Positions 1 to 6,872 of a DNA stretch of 27,835 nt are shown one piece after another. The position numbers were made by a program, and so were the translations under genes. How positions within the stretch are numbered: position 1 is the stretch's first letter; each line of letters begins with the position of its first letter. The notes beneath the pieces are model-generated. The model saw only the letters and a program-made list of their open reading frames with translations, made no database searches and was not told the DNA's origin. This DNA comes from Gordonibacter faecis (GTDB taxonomy: Bacteria > Actinomycetota > Coriobacteriia > Coriobacteriales > Eggerthellaceae), in NCBI RefSeq assembly GCF_030077735.1, contig NZ_JASJEU010000016.1, positions 1 to 27,835 on the forward strand, read 5' to 3'.

Positions 1-420
1 TGCGAAACCATCGCAGGCCGCCGTAGAAGACTCGGGCTGGTAGCCTGAGTAAGTCCAAGAATCCTGCCGCACGCCCTTTATGTACGGATTTGTCAGGAGT
101 CCACAAGAGAAACCCCAGGTCAGTTTTTTCGCGATACTAGTAAAGTCCCGAAATCAGGCGAAAATCCGTACATAAACGGACATTTCTGCCAATTCGCGTG
201 GTTCTTGGTGCAAAGCCGGACTATTTGCTGAGGCTTCGGCTTCATTTAGTACAGTTGAAGCATGGTAATTGTATGGCGGGGTTGGTACTCTGGTTACAGC
301 AGGAAAACTACTCCAAAGGGGGCTCTGAAAGGGAGGTGGAGATGGTGGATCGAACGCCGTAGAGGTAGGTTCGCGAGCAACTTCAAGGGGAGGTTGCTTA
401 CAATCAAGGAGGAAAGAATC
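1..420. other. intergenic region upstream of the DmsA-like gene
   Basis: No complete gene is visible here. A plus-strand frame is open from base 2 to a TAG at 41-43 and could be the last 13 codons of a gene lying left of the window, but nothing else supports it. The rest holds a 15-bp inverted repeat, listed separately, and a TACAGT at 250-255 that could be a -10 element; no convincing -35 stands 16-18 bp before it. An ATG at 262 is in frame with the DmsA-like gene, but starting there would add 53 basic, Trp-rich residues ahead of the Tat signal, so it is more likely part of the 5' leader. Confidence 0.5.
77..176. repeat. 15-bp perfect inverted repeat upstream of the DmsA-like gene
   Basis: TTTATGTACGGATTT at 77-91 is matched exactly by its reverse complement at 162-176, with 70 bases between. 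The right arm also sits inside a shorter palindrome, TCCGT-N6-ACGGA, at 165-180. Two oppositely oriented copies of one sequence before a respiratory operon would suit paired regulator sites that loop the DNA. A long RNA stem or the ends of a decayed element are other readings. Confidence 0.75.
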
Positions 421-3069
421 GTGAAATCAAAGGGGGATTGTATGGACGCTTTTGACGTGGATACGTCTGCGACGAATTTGAGCCGCCGACAGTTTATGAA
501 AGGCAGCTTGGCGGTTGCCGCATCGGCGGCAGCGCTGAGTGCTTTCGGCTGCGCTCCGTCGACCAAGGTCAAAGAGGACGAAGGCGCCGCGATGGCGGTC
601 AACCCGGAAGAGGGCGGCACGTGGGTAGCCGCCGCCTGCTGGCACAACTGCGGTGGCCGCTGCGTGAACAAGGTTATGGTGAAAGAGGGCGCGGTCGTTC
701 GCCAGAAGACCGACGACTCGCACGAAGATTCGCCCACCTTCCCGCAGCAGCGCGGCTGCGTGCGCGGCAAGGCGCAGCAGCAGCAGTGCTTCGGCGCCGA
801 CCGCATTCTGCATCCCATGAAGCGCAAGGGCTGGAAGCCCGGCGGCGGCGAGAACGCGAACGGCCAGATGCGCGGCAAGGACGAGTGGGAAGTCATCAGC
901 TGGGATGAGGCCATTGACCTGGCCTGTCAGGAAATCAAGCGCATCAGCGACAAGTATGGCCCCACGGGCTTCTACTGCAAGTCGCCCGACGCTTCCATCA
1001 ACGTGATGTGCGGCTGCGTGCGCGGCTGGGACACCACCTCGCACGGCACCTACACGCTGGGCTCGGATATGATTGGCCTGCCGTCCACCGACATCGGCAA
1101 GGCGAACGACCGCTTCGACCTCATGAACGCTGAATACATTATTATGTATTCCTCGAACCCCACGTGGTCGGCCGCCGGCACGCCTACCTATTACTTCATT
1201 CAGGCGAAGGAAGCGGGCGTGAAGTTTGTCACGGTTGACCCGCTGTACAACGCCTCGGCCCAGATGCTCGATGCCGACTGGATTCCCGTGCGCAACGGCA
1301 CCGACATGGCGTTTATGCTGGCCACGGCCTATGAGATGCTGCGTCTCGACCAGGAGGAAGGCAACATCGTTGACTGGGACTTCCTCAACAAATACACGGT
1401 GGGCTTCGACGCCGAGCACATGCCGCCCGACGCAAAGCTGTCCGAAAACCTGAAAGACTACGTCATGGGTACCTACGACGGTACGCCCAAAACGCCCGAG
1501 TGGGCCGAGCCCATCTGTGGCGTTCCGCCCGAGCAGGTGACCGCGTTCGCGCGCATTCTGGGGAAGAACAACAAGACCATGCTGCTGCACAACTACGGCA
1601 TGGTGCGCTGCAACGGCGCTGAAATGATTCCGCAGATGCTCATGGCGCTGGGCGCGATGGGTGGCCACATGGGCAAGTCGGGCCACGCGTGCGGCGGTGC
1701 GTATCACGCGAACTGCGGCAACTACGGCCCGAATCTGGTCAAGGCTGGCAGCGCGAAGAAGCCAAAGACAAAGAACCCCTGCTCAACCGGTGTGCGTCAG
1801 CCTCAGCTCTACGACCTCATTTTGGCCGGTGGCGGCGAAGTGTTGGACGTGTCAAACTCCTACGGCAGCTTCCACGAACCTATCCCCACCACGCTCGGTC
1901 CCATCAAGGGTATCTTCCACGTGACGGACGCGACGCTGCAAACCTCGCTGCACCAGAAGGCCGGCATCGAGGCGCACCGTGCCGTGGACTTCGTGCTTAC
2001 GCGCGCGCAGTTTATGACCACGAACGCTCTGTACTCCGACATCATCCTGCCCGTGACCACCGAATGGGAGCGCCCCGGCAGCGTGACCACGTGCAACCGC
2101 GAGTTCGTGTACTGCTACTCGCAGGTGACCGAGCCGCTGGGTGAAGCCAAGACCGACCAGGAAATTGGCACCCTGCTGCTTGAGGGCATGGGCATGGACC
2201 CGAAGCTTGCCTACGACACCTCGGAAAAGCAACAATTCTTCGAGCAGATTGCCGGCAGCCAGGTGATGGGCGCCAGCGGTGAGATGGAACCGCTCGTTAC
2301 TATTACGGCCGACGACATCAGCGAGTGGGGCGTGGAAGGCGAGCCGCAAGAGGGCATCATTTCGCTCGCCGACTTCGTGGCGAACGGCGGTTACCAGTTC
2401 GAGCGCACGTCGGACGACGGCCACGGCTTCATCGGCTACGAGGACTTCGTCACCGACCCCGAGGCCAATCCGCTTCCCAGCGCCAGCGGCAAGCTGGAAA
2501 TTTACTGCCAGGCGCGCTACGACCTTATGGCCTCGTTTGGCTACGAGGGCATCGAGCAGTACAAGCCGTATCCGACCTATGTGGTGCCGGTCGTGGGCTA
2601 CGAGTCAACGTTCAAGGACAAGAAGATCGGCGGCGAAAAGAGCGAGTACCCCTACATCATGTACAACCCGCACTACCTGCGTCGTTCGCACTCCGTGTTC
2701 GACAACTGCCCGTGGCTGCGTGAGACGTGGGCAAACCCGGTGTTCCTGAACCGTCAGGACGCGAAGGATAAGGGCATTGCGGAAGGCGACACCGTGCTTA
2801 TTGAAACGCCTGCTGGTAAGGGCCTGCGCCGCGCCGCGCTGATGGATATTCTGCTGCCGGGCGTGGTGGGCGTGCCCCACGGCGCGTGGGTGGACGTTGA
2901 CGAGGCGACGGGCATCGACCGCGCGGGTTCCGACAACTACCTGATTGGCGCCGAGTACGGCGGCATGGGTGTGTCGGGCTACAACAACCAGATTTGCAAC
3001 ATTAAGAAATACGATGGCGAAGCGCTTGAGGCGGATTGTGATTGGCCGCAGCGCATCGTGTCCGCATAG
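421..3069 (+). CDS. Tat-exported DmsA-like molybdopterin oxidoreductase, catalytic subunit
   Basis: A DMSO-reductase-superfamily enzyme of 882 residues, within the usual size range of DmsA-type subunits. The GTG at 421 was chosen because AAGGAGG lies 8 bases before it; an ATG at 442 with a weaker AGGGGGA is the alternative. A twin-arginine signal (SRRQFMK, Arg22-Arg23, then an Ala-rich stretch) predicts export as a folded protein. Cys73, Cys77, Cys81 and Cys113 form the Cx3Cx3C...C motif for the [4Fe-4S] cluster next to the bis-MGD cofactor. The middle part matches the DmsA pattern of a Tyr-Tyr motif, VDP and a W-I-P-V-R-N-G-T-D stretch. In the region that should supply the metal ligand (residues 201-216) my by-eye alignment puts Thr212 where E. 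coli DmsA has Ser. The DmsB-like gene starts 20 bases downstream, as in dmsAB operons. The substrate cannot be read from sequence; S- or N-oxides or an aromatic compound are possible. Confidence 0.9.
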   Translation: MKSKGDCMDAFDVDTSATNLSRRQFMKGSLAVAASAAALSAFGCAPSTKVKEDEGAAMAVNPEEGGTWVAAACWHNCGGRCVNKVMVKEGAVVRQKTDDSHEDSPTFPQQRGCVRGKAQQQQCFGADRILHPMKRKGWKPGGGENANGQMRGKDEWEVISWDEAIDLACQEIKRISDKYGPTGFYCKSPDASINVMCGCVRGWDTTSHGTYTLGSDMIGLPSTDIGKANDRFDLMNAEYIIMYSSNPTWSAAGTPTYYFIQAKEAGVKFVTVDPLYNASAQMLDADWIPVRNGTDMAFMLATAYEMLRLDQEEGNIVDWDFLNKYTVGFDAEHMPPDAKLSENLKDYVMGTYDGTPKTPEWAEPICGVPPEQVTAFARILGKNNKTMLLHNYGMVRCNGAEMIPQMLMALGAMGGHMGKSGHACGGAYHANCGNYGPNLVKAGSAKKPKTKNPCSTGVRQPQLYDLILAGGGEVLDVSNSYGSFHEPIPTTLGPIKGIFHVTDATLQTSLHQKAGIEAHRAVDFVLTRAQFMTTNALYSDIILPVTTEWERPGSVTTCNREFVYCYSQVTEPLGEAKTDQEIGTLLLEGMGMDPKLAYDTSEKQQFFEQIAGSQVMGASGEMEPLVTITADDISEWGVEGEPQEGIISLADFVANGGYQFERTSDDGHGFIGYEDFVTDPEANPLPSASGKLEIYCQARYDLMASFGYEGIEQYKPYPTYVVPVVGYESTFKDKKIGGEKSEYPYIMYNPHYLRRSHSVFDNCPWLRETWANPVFLNRQDAKDKGIAEGDTVLIETPAGKGLRRAALMDILLPGVVGVPHGAWVDVDEATGIDRAGSDNYLIGAEYGGMGVSGYNNQICNIKKYDGEALEADCDWPQRIVSA

Positions 3070-3089
3070 GTCCAAGGGGGATATGACTC

Positions 3090-3662
3090 ATGGCTATTGG
3101 ATACTATTTCGATATGACGAGGTGCACGGGGTGCCGTGCCTGCCAAGTTGCCTGCAAGGATAAGAACAGGCTTGACGTGGGAACCATCTACCGCCATGCG
3201 GGGACGTTCTCGGTGGGGGAGTTTCCCAAGGTGAGCGCGTATAGCTACTCGGCCACGTGCAACCATTGCGCAGCGCCCGCGTGTGCGGCCGCGTGCCCGC
3301 AGGGGGCTATTGAAACCCGCAAGGACGGCGCGGTGGTTATCGACCGCGAAAAGTGCACGGGCGATGGCTCGTGCACGAAGGCCTGCCCGTACGGCATTCC
3401 GCAAATTCTGCCGGACGGCAAAGCGGGGAAGTGCGACAGCTGCTACATGATTCGCGAGGCGGGTGGCCAGCCGGCGTGTGTGGCGGCGTGCCCCAACCGT
3501 GCGCTTGATTTTGGCGACGTGGACGAGCTGACGAAGAAGTACGGCCCGGATTGCGTGAAGGAAATTGCCATTCTGCCGTCCGCTGAAACCACCAAGCCAA
3601 ACACCCTGATCAAAGCCAAGGAAGCCGCAAGCGACCCAGCTTTTGTTGAGGTTAATTGGTAA
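3090..3662 (+). CDS. DmsB-like four-cluster ferredoxin, electron-transfer subunit
   Basis: A 190-residue iron-sulfur protein of the DmsB/NrfC/PsrB type. It carries four cysteine groups: CTGCRACQVAC (from residue 12), a CNHC group, CTGDGSCTKAC (89-99) and a CDSC group ending in CVAACP. It should pass electrons to the DmsA-like subunit 20 bases upstream; both end in one operon followed by a hairpin. In the third group the second ligand is Asp92 (GAT), where the family has Cys. An Asp in this place occurs in the archaeal Pyrococcus furiosus ferredoxin, whose cluster can switch between 4Fe and 3Fe forms, so this cluster may be unusual. No Tat signal is present, as expected for a partner exported with its catalytic subunit. 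No DmsC-like anchor follows, so the electron donor is unknown. Confidence 0.92.
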   Translation: MAIGYYFDMTRCTGCRACQVACKDKNRLDVGTIYRHAGTFSVGEFPKVSAYSYSATCNHCAAPACAAACPQGAIETRKDGAVVIDREKCTGDGSCTKACPYGIPQILPDGKAGKCDSCYMIREAGGQPACVAACPNRALDFGDVDELTKKYGPDCVKEIAILPSAETTKPNTLIKAKEAASDPAFVEVNW

Positions 3663-3690
3663 GAGCGGTTAGTAGCTGTCTGTGTTGAGG

Positions 3691-3720
3691 CACCTCAGAG
3701 TTCGTCCGGACTCTGAGGTG
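3691..3720 (+). terminator. strong hairpin after the DmsB-like gene
   Basis: CACCTCAGAGT (3691-3701) pairs perfectly with ACTCTGAGGTG (3710-3720) around an 8-base loop, 28 bases after the DmsB-like stop codon. No T-run follows, so it may stop transcription weakly or protect the 3' end of the dmsAB-like transcript. Confidence 0.5.
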
Positions 3721-3745
3721 TACAGGGGCTGTAGCACAACCCCTT

Positions 3746-3851
3746 ACCTGCCAGGTTGACCGTAGGGCAAGGGCTCTGCCCTTGCCGTCAACTACGTTTG
3801 ACCTGGCAGGTTTATTCTGACTGAGCGGCAAGGGTAGAACCCTTGCCCTAC
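3746..3851. repeat. REP/BIME-like nested palindrome cluster
   Basis: ACCTGCCAGGT (3746-3756) is the inverse of ACCTGGCAGGT (3801-3811). Between and after them are two hairpins with identical arms, GGCAAGGG/CCCTTGCC at 3766-3786 and 3827-3847. GTAGGGCAAGGG (3762-3773) is also inverted as CCCTTGCCCTAC (3840-3851). This architecture is typical of repetitive extragenic palindromes. It separates the dmsAB-like pair from the torD-like gene. Confidence 0.7.
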
Positions 3852-3922
3852 AAAGTACCGGTAAATTGGTACACTGCTCTCACACATGAAACCGCCCGCT
3901 TCGGCAGGCACTAAGGAGAACC

Positions 3923-4660
3923 ATGGACGAGCATACCATCGAACAGCTAGGGATGCGGCTTGCGAACCGGGCGTATCTGCAGCGGATTTTTCACATTGTG
4001 TTTGGCGCTGAGCCGAGCGCCGAGGAACTTGCCACGCTGGGGTCGCCGGAAACGGTGGCGCAGTTTCACGCGCTGGCCGAGGTGTTCCGCCAGGACGACC
4101 TTGGCATCTGCATGGAATCGATTGCCTCGTCGGCCGCGGAAGTGCTAGCCGATGCAGAAAAGCTGTGTGCCTCCTTGGGCGATAGGGCCGATGACGCGGC
4201 GTACGTGGAGGCGCTCAAGTCTGACTTCACGCGCCTGTTTTTGGTGCCGGGTGAAGCGTATGTGCACCCTTGGGAGTCGCCCTACATTGGCAAAGAGGTC
4301 ATGCTCTTCCAGGAAAGCACGCTTGATGTGCGGCATCGCTATGCCGAATACGGCTTCAAGGCGGTGGAATTCGGGCATTTTCCCGAGGATCATGTGTCCA
4401 TGATGATGGACTTCCTCGCACACTTGAGCACGCGCGCGTTCGACGCGTTCGGCGACGGGCGGGACGACGAGGTGCGCCGTATCCTCCTGTCGCAGCAAGA
4501 CTTTGCGCGCGAGCACCTTCTCAACTGGCTGCCAGCGTTTCGCGATAAGGTGCACGAGAAGGATACGCAGGGAGTGTATCGTCGGCTGGCGGATGCGCTC
4601 GTCGCGTTTCTCATGGTGGACGAGTGCTTCGTGGAACAGGCGCTGGCGGAGATCGGGTAA
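3923..4660 (+). CDS. TorD/DmsD-family molybdoenzyme chaperone
   Basis: A 245-residue protein with the TorD-family pattern: an all-helical sequence, D-F-T-R-L-F (101-106) leading to H-P-W-E-S-P-Y (115-121), and the P-E-D-H (154-157) followed by M-M-x-F-L that corresponds to the family's conserved P-D-H motif. TorD-family proteins bind the signal peptide and apo-form of a Tat-exported molybdoenzyme until cofactor is inserted. The likely client is the DmsA-like enzyme at 421, the only molybdoenzyme here with a Tat signal. AAGGAGAACC precedes the ATG at good distance. A repeat-rich gap of 260 bases parts it from the dmsAB-like pair, so it may have its own promoter; TACACT at 3870-3875 is a possible -10, without a clear -35. 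The radical SAM gene follows after 35 bases. Confidence 0.88.
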   Translation: MDEHTIEQLGMRLANRAYLQRIFHIVFGAEPSAEELATLGSPETVAQFHALAEVFRQDDLGICMESIASSAAEVLADAEKLCASLGDRADDAAYVEALKSDFTRLFLVPGEAYVHPWESPYIGKEVMLFQESTLDVRHRYAEYGFKAVEFGHFPEDHVSMMMDFLAHLSTRAFDAFGDGRDDEVRRILLSQQDFAREHLLNWLPAFRDKVHEKDTQGVYRRLADALVAFLMVDECFVEQALAEIG

Positions 4661-4695
4661 GTATTGGGACGCGCGGGGAAGCAAAGGGACGAATC

Positions 4696-6072
4696 GTGAA
4701 TTTGGAAGCGTATCGAGCAGCATTTGATGCGGTGCAGGCCGATTTTGAGGAAGCTGTTGCCGCGTGCGGTTTGCCGTTCGAGCGCGAGGAATCCCAGCCG
4801 CGTGTGCGTCGCGCTGCGGCGACGTGCGGTTTCTGCGAGAACAGCGGTGCGAGCCTGGGGAAGGGCTGGCTGTCGCCGTCGTGCCGAGCGTGTCGCACGG
4901 GCGAGGAAACTGCGACGTTTTTCATCTCGCTCAAATGCACACGGAACTGCTATTTCTGCTTCAACGTCAACCAGGAAGACTACGAGTATCATCGCACGCA
5001 TGAGCGCGCGATAGCCGCTGAGTTGCGCGCTGCCCACGCGGCGGGCGCGAAGTTTCGTCACCTTGCCGTGACGGGTGGCGAACCGTGCCTGCATCCGGAC
5101 GAGTTGCTGGCGTTTTTGCACTGCGCGCAGGAGTTGTATCCCGAAGCGCGCACTCGTCTCTACACGAGCGGCGACTGCTTGGACGACCGCTTGCTTGTCG
5201 CGCTGCGCGACGCGGGCTTGAGCGAAATCCGCTTCAGCGTGAAGATGGAAGAATCGGCTGATCAGCGATGGGAAACGCTCAGTAAGATAGCCGAGGCTGT
5301 TGGGGTTATTCCCGATGTGATGGTGGAGATGCCGGTGATCCCCGGCACGCTTGATGAGATGCGCGAACTGCTGGTGCAGTTGGACGAGCGCGGCGTGCGC
5401 GGCATCAACCTTTTGGAGTTCTGCTTCCCGCTGGCCAACGCCGAAGCGTTCGCGGCGCGTGGGTTTGAGCTGCGCCGCAACCCGTACGTGGTTCCCTACA
5501 ACTATTGGTATGCCGGTGGCCTCTCCATCGCGGGGAGCGAGGCGGAGTGCCTTGAGTTGTTGCGGTTTGCGGCGGAGAAGGGTTTGCGCCTGGGTGTGCA
5601 CTACTGCTCGCTCGACAACAAGTTTTCCGGCCAGATTTACCAGCAGGACAAACCGTTCTTGTTGGATGATGCGTTCGCCGCGCACTACGCCTGGCTTTCG
5701 TTTGACAATGCCGACTACTTCCTGAAATGCGCCAAGGTTTTTGGCGATGATGTGTCTACGGTCGAGCGCCTGCTTGGCGAATTGATAGAGGACAGTGGAG
5801 ACACTCTTCGAAGCGCCGACAAAGCCTTCACCAGCGGAAGCGCCCCCGAGGCCGCTTTCGAAGATCGTATCCACAAGGACTCCGCCATCCCTGAACTCGC
5901 CTTCCCCCTGGCCTGGGCTTCCATAGTTGCCGAAGCGCTTCCCATGGTTGAGTTGGGAGTAAGCCTAAACGTCCTCGAACCAGACGAAACCTCCCTCCAC
6001 CTCCGAGAAGTAGCCCTCAACCCCTGGCACCCCACAGAAGGCGAACACTCTCTCTTCTACGCCGCCAACTAA
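4696..6072 (+). CDS. radical SAM protein, COG2108-like, in the molybdoenzyme cluster
   Basis: A 458-residue protein. The GTG at 4696 was chosen because AAAGGGA stands just before it and the open frame upstream overlaps the torD-like gene. Cys81, Cys85 and Cys88 form the CxxxCxxC site for the radical SAM [4Fe-4S] cluster, and V-T-G-G-E-P follows as the SAM-binding motif. An N-terminal CxxC-x15-CxxC pattern (Cys44, 47, 63, 66) may bind zinc or a further cluster. The order of a Cys-rich head, the radical SAM core, and L-Y-T-S-G with an A-G-L-S-E-I-R-F stretch resembles the uncharacterised COG2108 family, distantly related to pyruvate formate-lyase activases. Its place 35 bases after the torD-like gene suggests a joint transcript and perhaps a role in maturing or activating the DmsA-like enzyme; that role is inference. 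The codons near the 3' end are less GC-rich than those before. Confidence 0.8.
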   Translation: MNLEAYRAAFDAVQADFEEAVAACGLPFEREESQPRVRRAAATCGFCENSGASLGKGWLSPSCRACRTGEETATFFISLKCTRNCYFCFNVNQEDYEYHRTHERAIAAELRAAHAAGAKFRHLAVTGGEPCLHPDELLAFLHCAQELYPEARTRLYTSGDCLDDRLLVALRDAGLSEIRFSVKMEESADQRWETLSKIAEAVGVIPDVMVEMPVIPGTLDEMRELLVQLDERGVRGINLLEFCFPLANAEAFAARGFELRRNPYVVPYNYWYAGGLSIAGSEAECLELLRFAAEKGLRLGVHYCSLDNKFSGQIYQQDKPFLLDDAFAAHYAWLSFDNADYFLKCAKVFGDDVSTVERLLGELIEDSGDTLRSADKAFTSGSAPEAAFEDRIHKDSAIPELAFPLAWASIVAEALPMVELGVSLNVLEPDETSLHLREVALNPWHPTEGEHSLFYAAN

Positions 6073-6190
6073 GGCGTGCTATCGCGCCGGAAAAGAGTGA
6101 CGCGCTATCGCGCAACAAAAGTGTGACGCGCTGTCGCGCTACTAATTACGCCAAGAGGTTACCCGCTTTCCTATCACTATGACGCGGGCA
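6073..6190. repeat. dispersed repeat: tandem GACGCGCTATCGCGC units plus a shared tail
   Basis: Three units recur at about 25-base spacing: GGCGTGCTATCGCGCC (6073-6088), GTGACGCGCTATCGCGC (6097-6113) and GTGACGCGCTGTCGCGC (6123-6139). A block of about 50 bases follows, with ACGCCAAGAG and CTATCACTATGACG. The same arrangement, two units and a similar tail, returns at 27634-27735, and a single weaker unit (GACGCGCTGCCGCGC) lies near 10175. The function is unknown. Confidence 0.65.
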
Positions 6191-6232
6191 TGTTCTCCTA
6201 TAGTTAACATACTTGTTTGGTAATCCTCGTAG

Positions 6233-6343
6233 GGACGCTCTCCAGAGCGTCCGCTCCGCCGAAGGCGGAGAATACAACCGCGACCTGCGTTTTCGCGCTT
6301 CGCGCGAACGGCGCTTCCCTAAAGGGACTAGGCGCTTCGCGCC
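6233..6343. repeat. array of four short hairpins
   Basis: Four perfect short palindromes follow each other: GGACGCTCT-cc-AGAGCGTCC (6233-6252), CTCCGCC-gaa-GGCGGAG (6254-6270), TTCGCGC-ttc-GCGCGAA (6292-6308) and GGCGC-ttc-GCGCC (6331-6343). They lack T-runs but would stop or slow transcription coming from the radical SAM gene. They look like REP-type extragenic elements. Confidence 0.6.
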
Positions 6344-6559
6344 GTCGCTGCTAACGCCGCTACGGGGGTTATGCTAACTGCACGTCAACGCCTTCAAGCC
6401 AGTCAGCCCGCGTTATAAAGTTAGGGTAGGCGGGATGCTTTTGGTGTATTCGCCAGCGCGATAGCGCTTCACCTTTTTTGGCGCTCGGCGGAATCACAGA
6501 AAACGCTTACTTTCCGCCCGCACCCCTGGCAACTTTGCTAGCTTTCGCGGGACCCGTGG

Positions 6560-6748
6560 GCGTTGTAGGATGAGGGTAGCTCAAGGAGAGGCGACCCCCA
6601 ATTCGCCGATGCTTTGAAGGGGGGATGCGATTGCCCCACACACCACACCTCAGAGGTCTGGCAGCCTCGCTGCCGCGCAAACGCACACGGCCTTCCTGGA
6701 ATTTCCCGAGGGGCCCGAACGCCGCACGTCGACGTTCGGGCCCCTTTT
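6560..6748 (+). ncRNA. candidate structured leader or small RNA
   Basis: No protein gene lies between 6072 and 6873, yet a strong terminator stands at 6710-6748. The sequence before it can fold into many short stems: GGCGA/TCGCC, GGGG/CCCC, CCTC/GAGG and a perfect GGCAGC-ctc-GCTGCC at 6660-6674. A transcript ending at the terminator could be a free small RNA, or an attenuated leader of the acetylene-hydratase-like gene 125 bases downstream. I could not match it to tmRNA, RNase P, SRP RNA or a known riboswitch. The 5' end is a guess. Confidence 0.3.
6710..6748 (+). terminator. strong intrinsic terminator 125 bases before the enzyme gene
   Basis: GGGGCCCGAAC (6710-6720) pairs perfectly with GTTCGGGCCCC (6734-6744) and TTTT follows. 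The 13-base loop contains ACGTCGAC and may fold further. No protein gene precedes it closely. Confidence 0.8.
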
Positions 6749-6775
6749 CACGTAGTTGGTAAATTTGCTAGCTAG

Positions 6776-6805
6776 GCGCACACTCCACCAGCGCGTATTG
6801 TGCGC
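6776..6805. promoter_or_regulatory. inverted repeat GCGCACA-N16-TGTGCGC upstream of paralog 1
   Basis: Perfect 7-bp arms at 6776-6782 and 6799-6805 lie about 70 bases before the enzyme start and after the terminator, where its promoter should be. CCACC and GGTGG arms overlap the structure. A regulator site is plausible. The CTATCA-N4-TGATAG palindrome of the luxR genes is not found here. Confidence 0.35.
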
Positions 6806-6872
6806 GGTGGGGGTTGCCTCTTCATAAAGCGGCATGCATGGACATGAACGCGAAGAGGAAGAAGGGCGAACC

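Noticed and set aside
262..420. N-terminal extension of the DmsA-like protein from the ATG at 262
   Set aside because: It would put 53 basic residues before the Tat signal and has no ribosome site, whereas the GTG at 421 has a very good one.
4390..5874. Long open frame of 494 codons on the minus strand opposite the radical SAM gene
   Set aside because: It is antisense to clear radical SAM motifs, has Arg/His/Ala-rich random composition and no ribosome site; GC-rich third positions create such frames.
6168..6186. CTATCACTATGACG as another LuxR operator
   Set aside because: Only one arm fits; the second arm is TGACGC and the spacing is 3 bases, and it belongs to the dispersed repeat.
6627..6764. 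45-codon frame overlapping the terminator before paralog 1, as a leader peptide
   Set aside because: The start codon abuts the G-run with no spacing, and the residues look random and run through the terminator stem.
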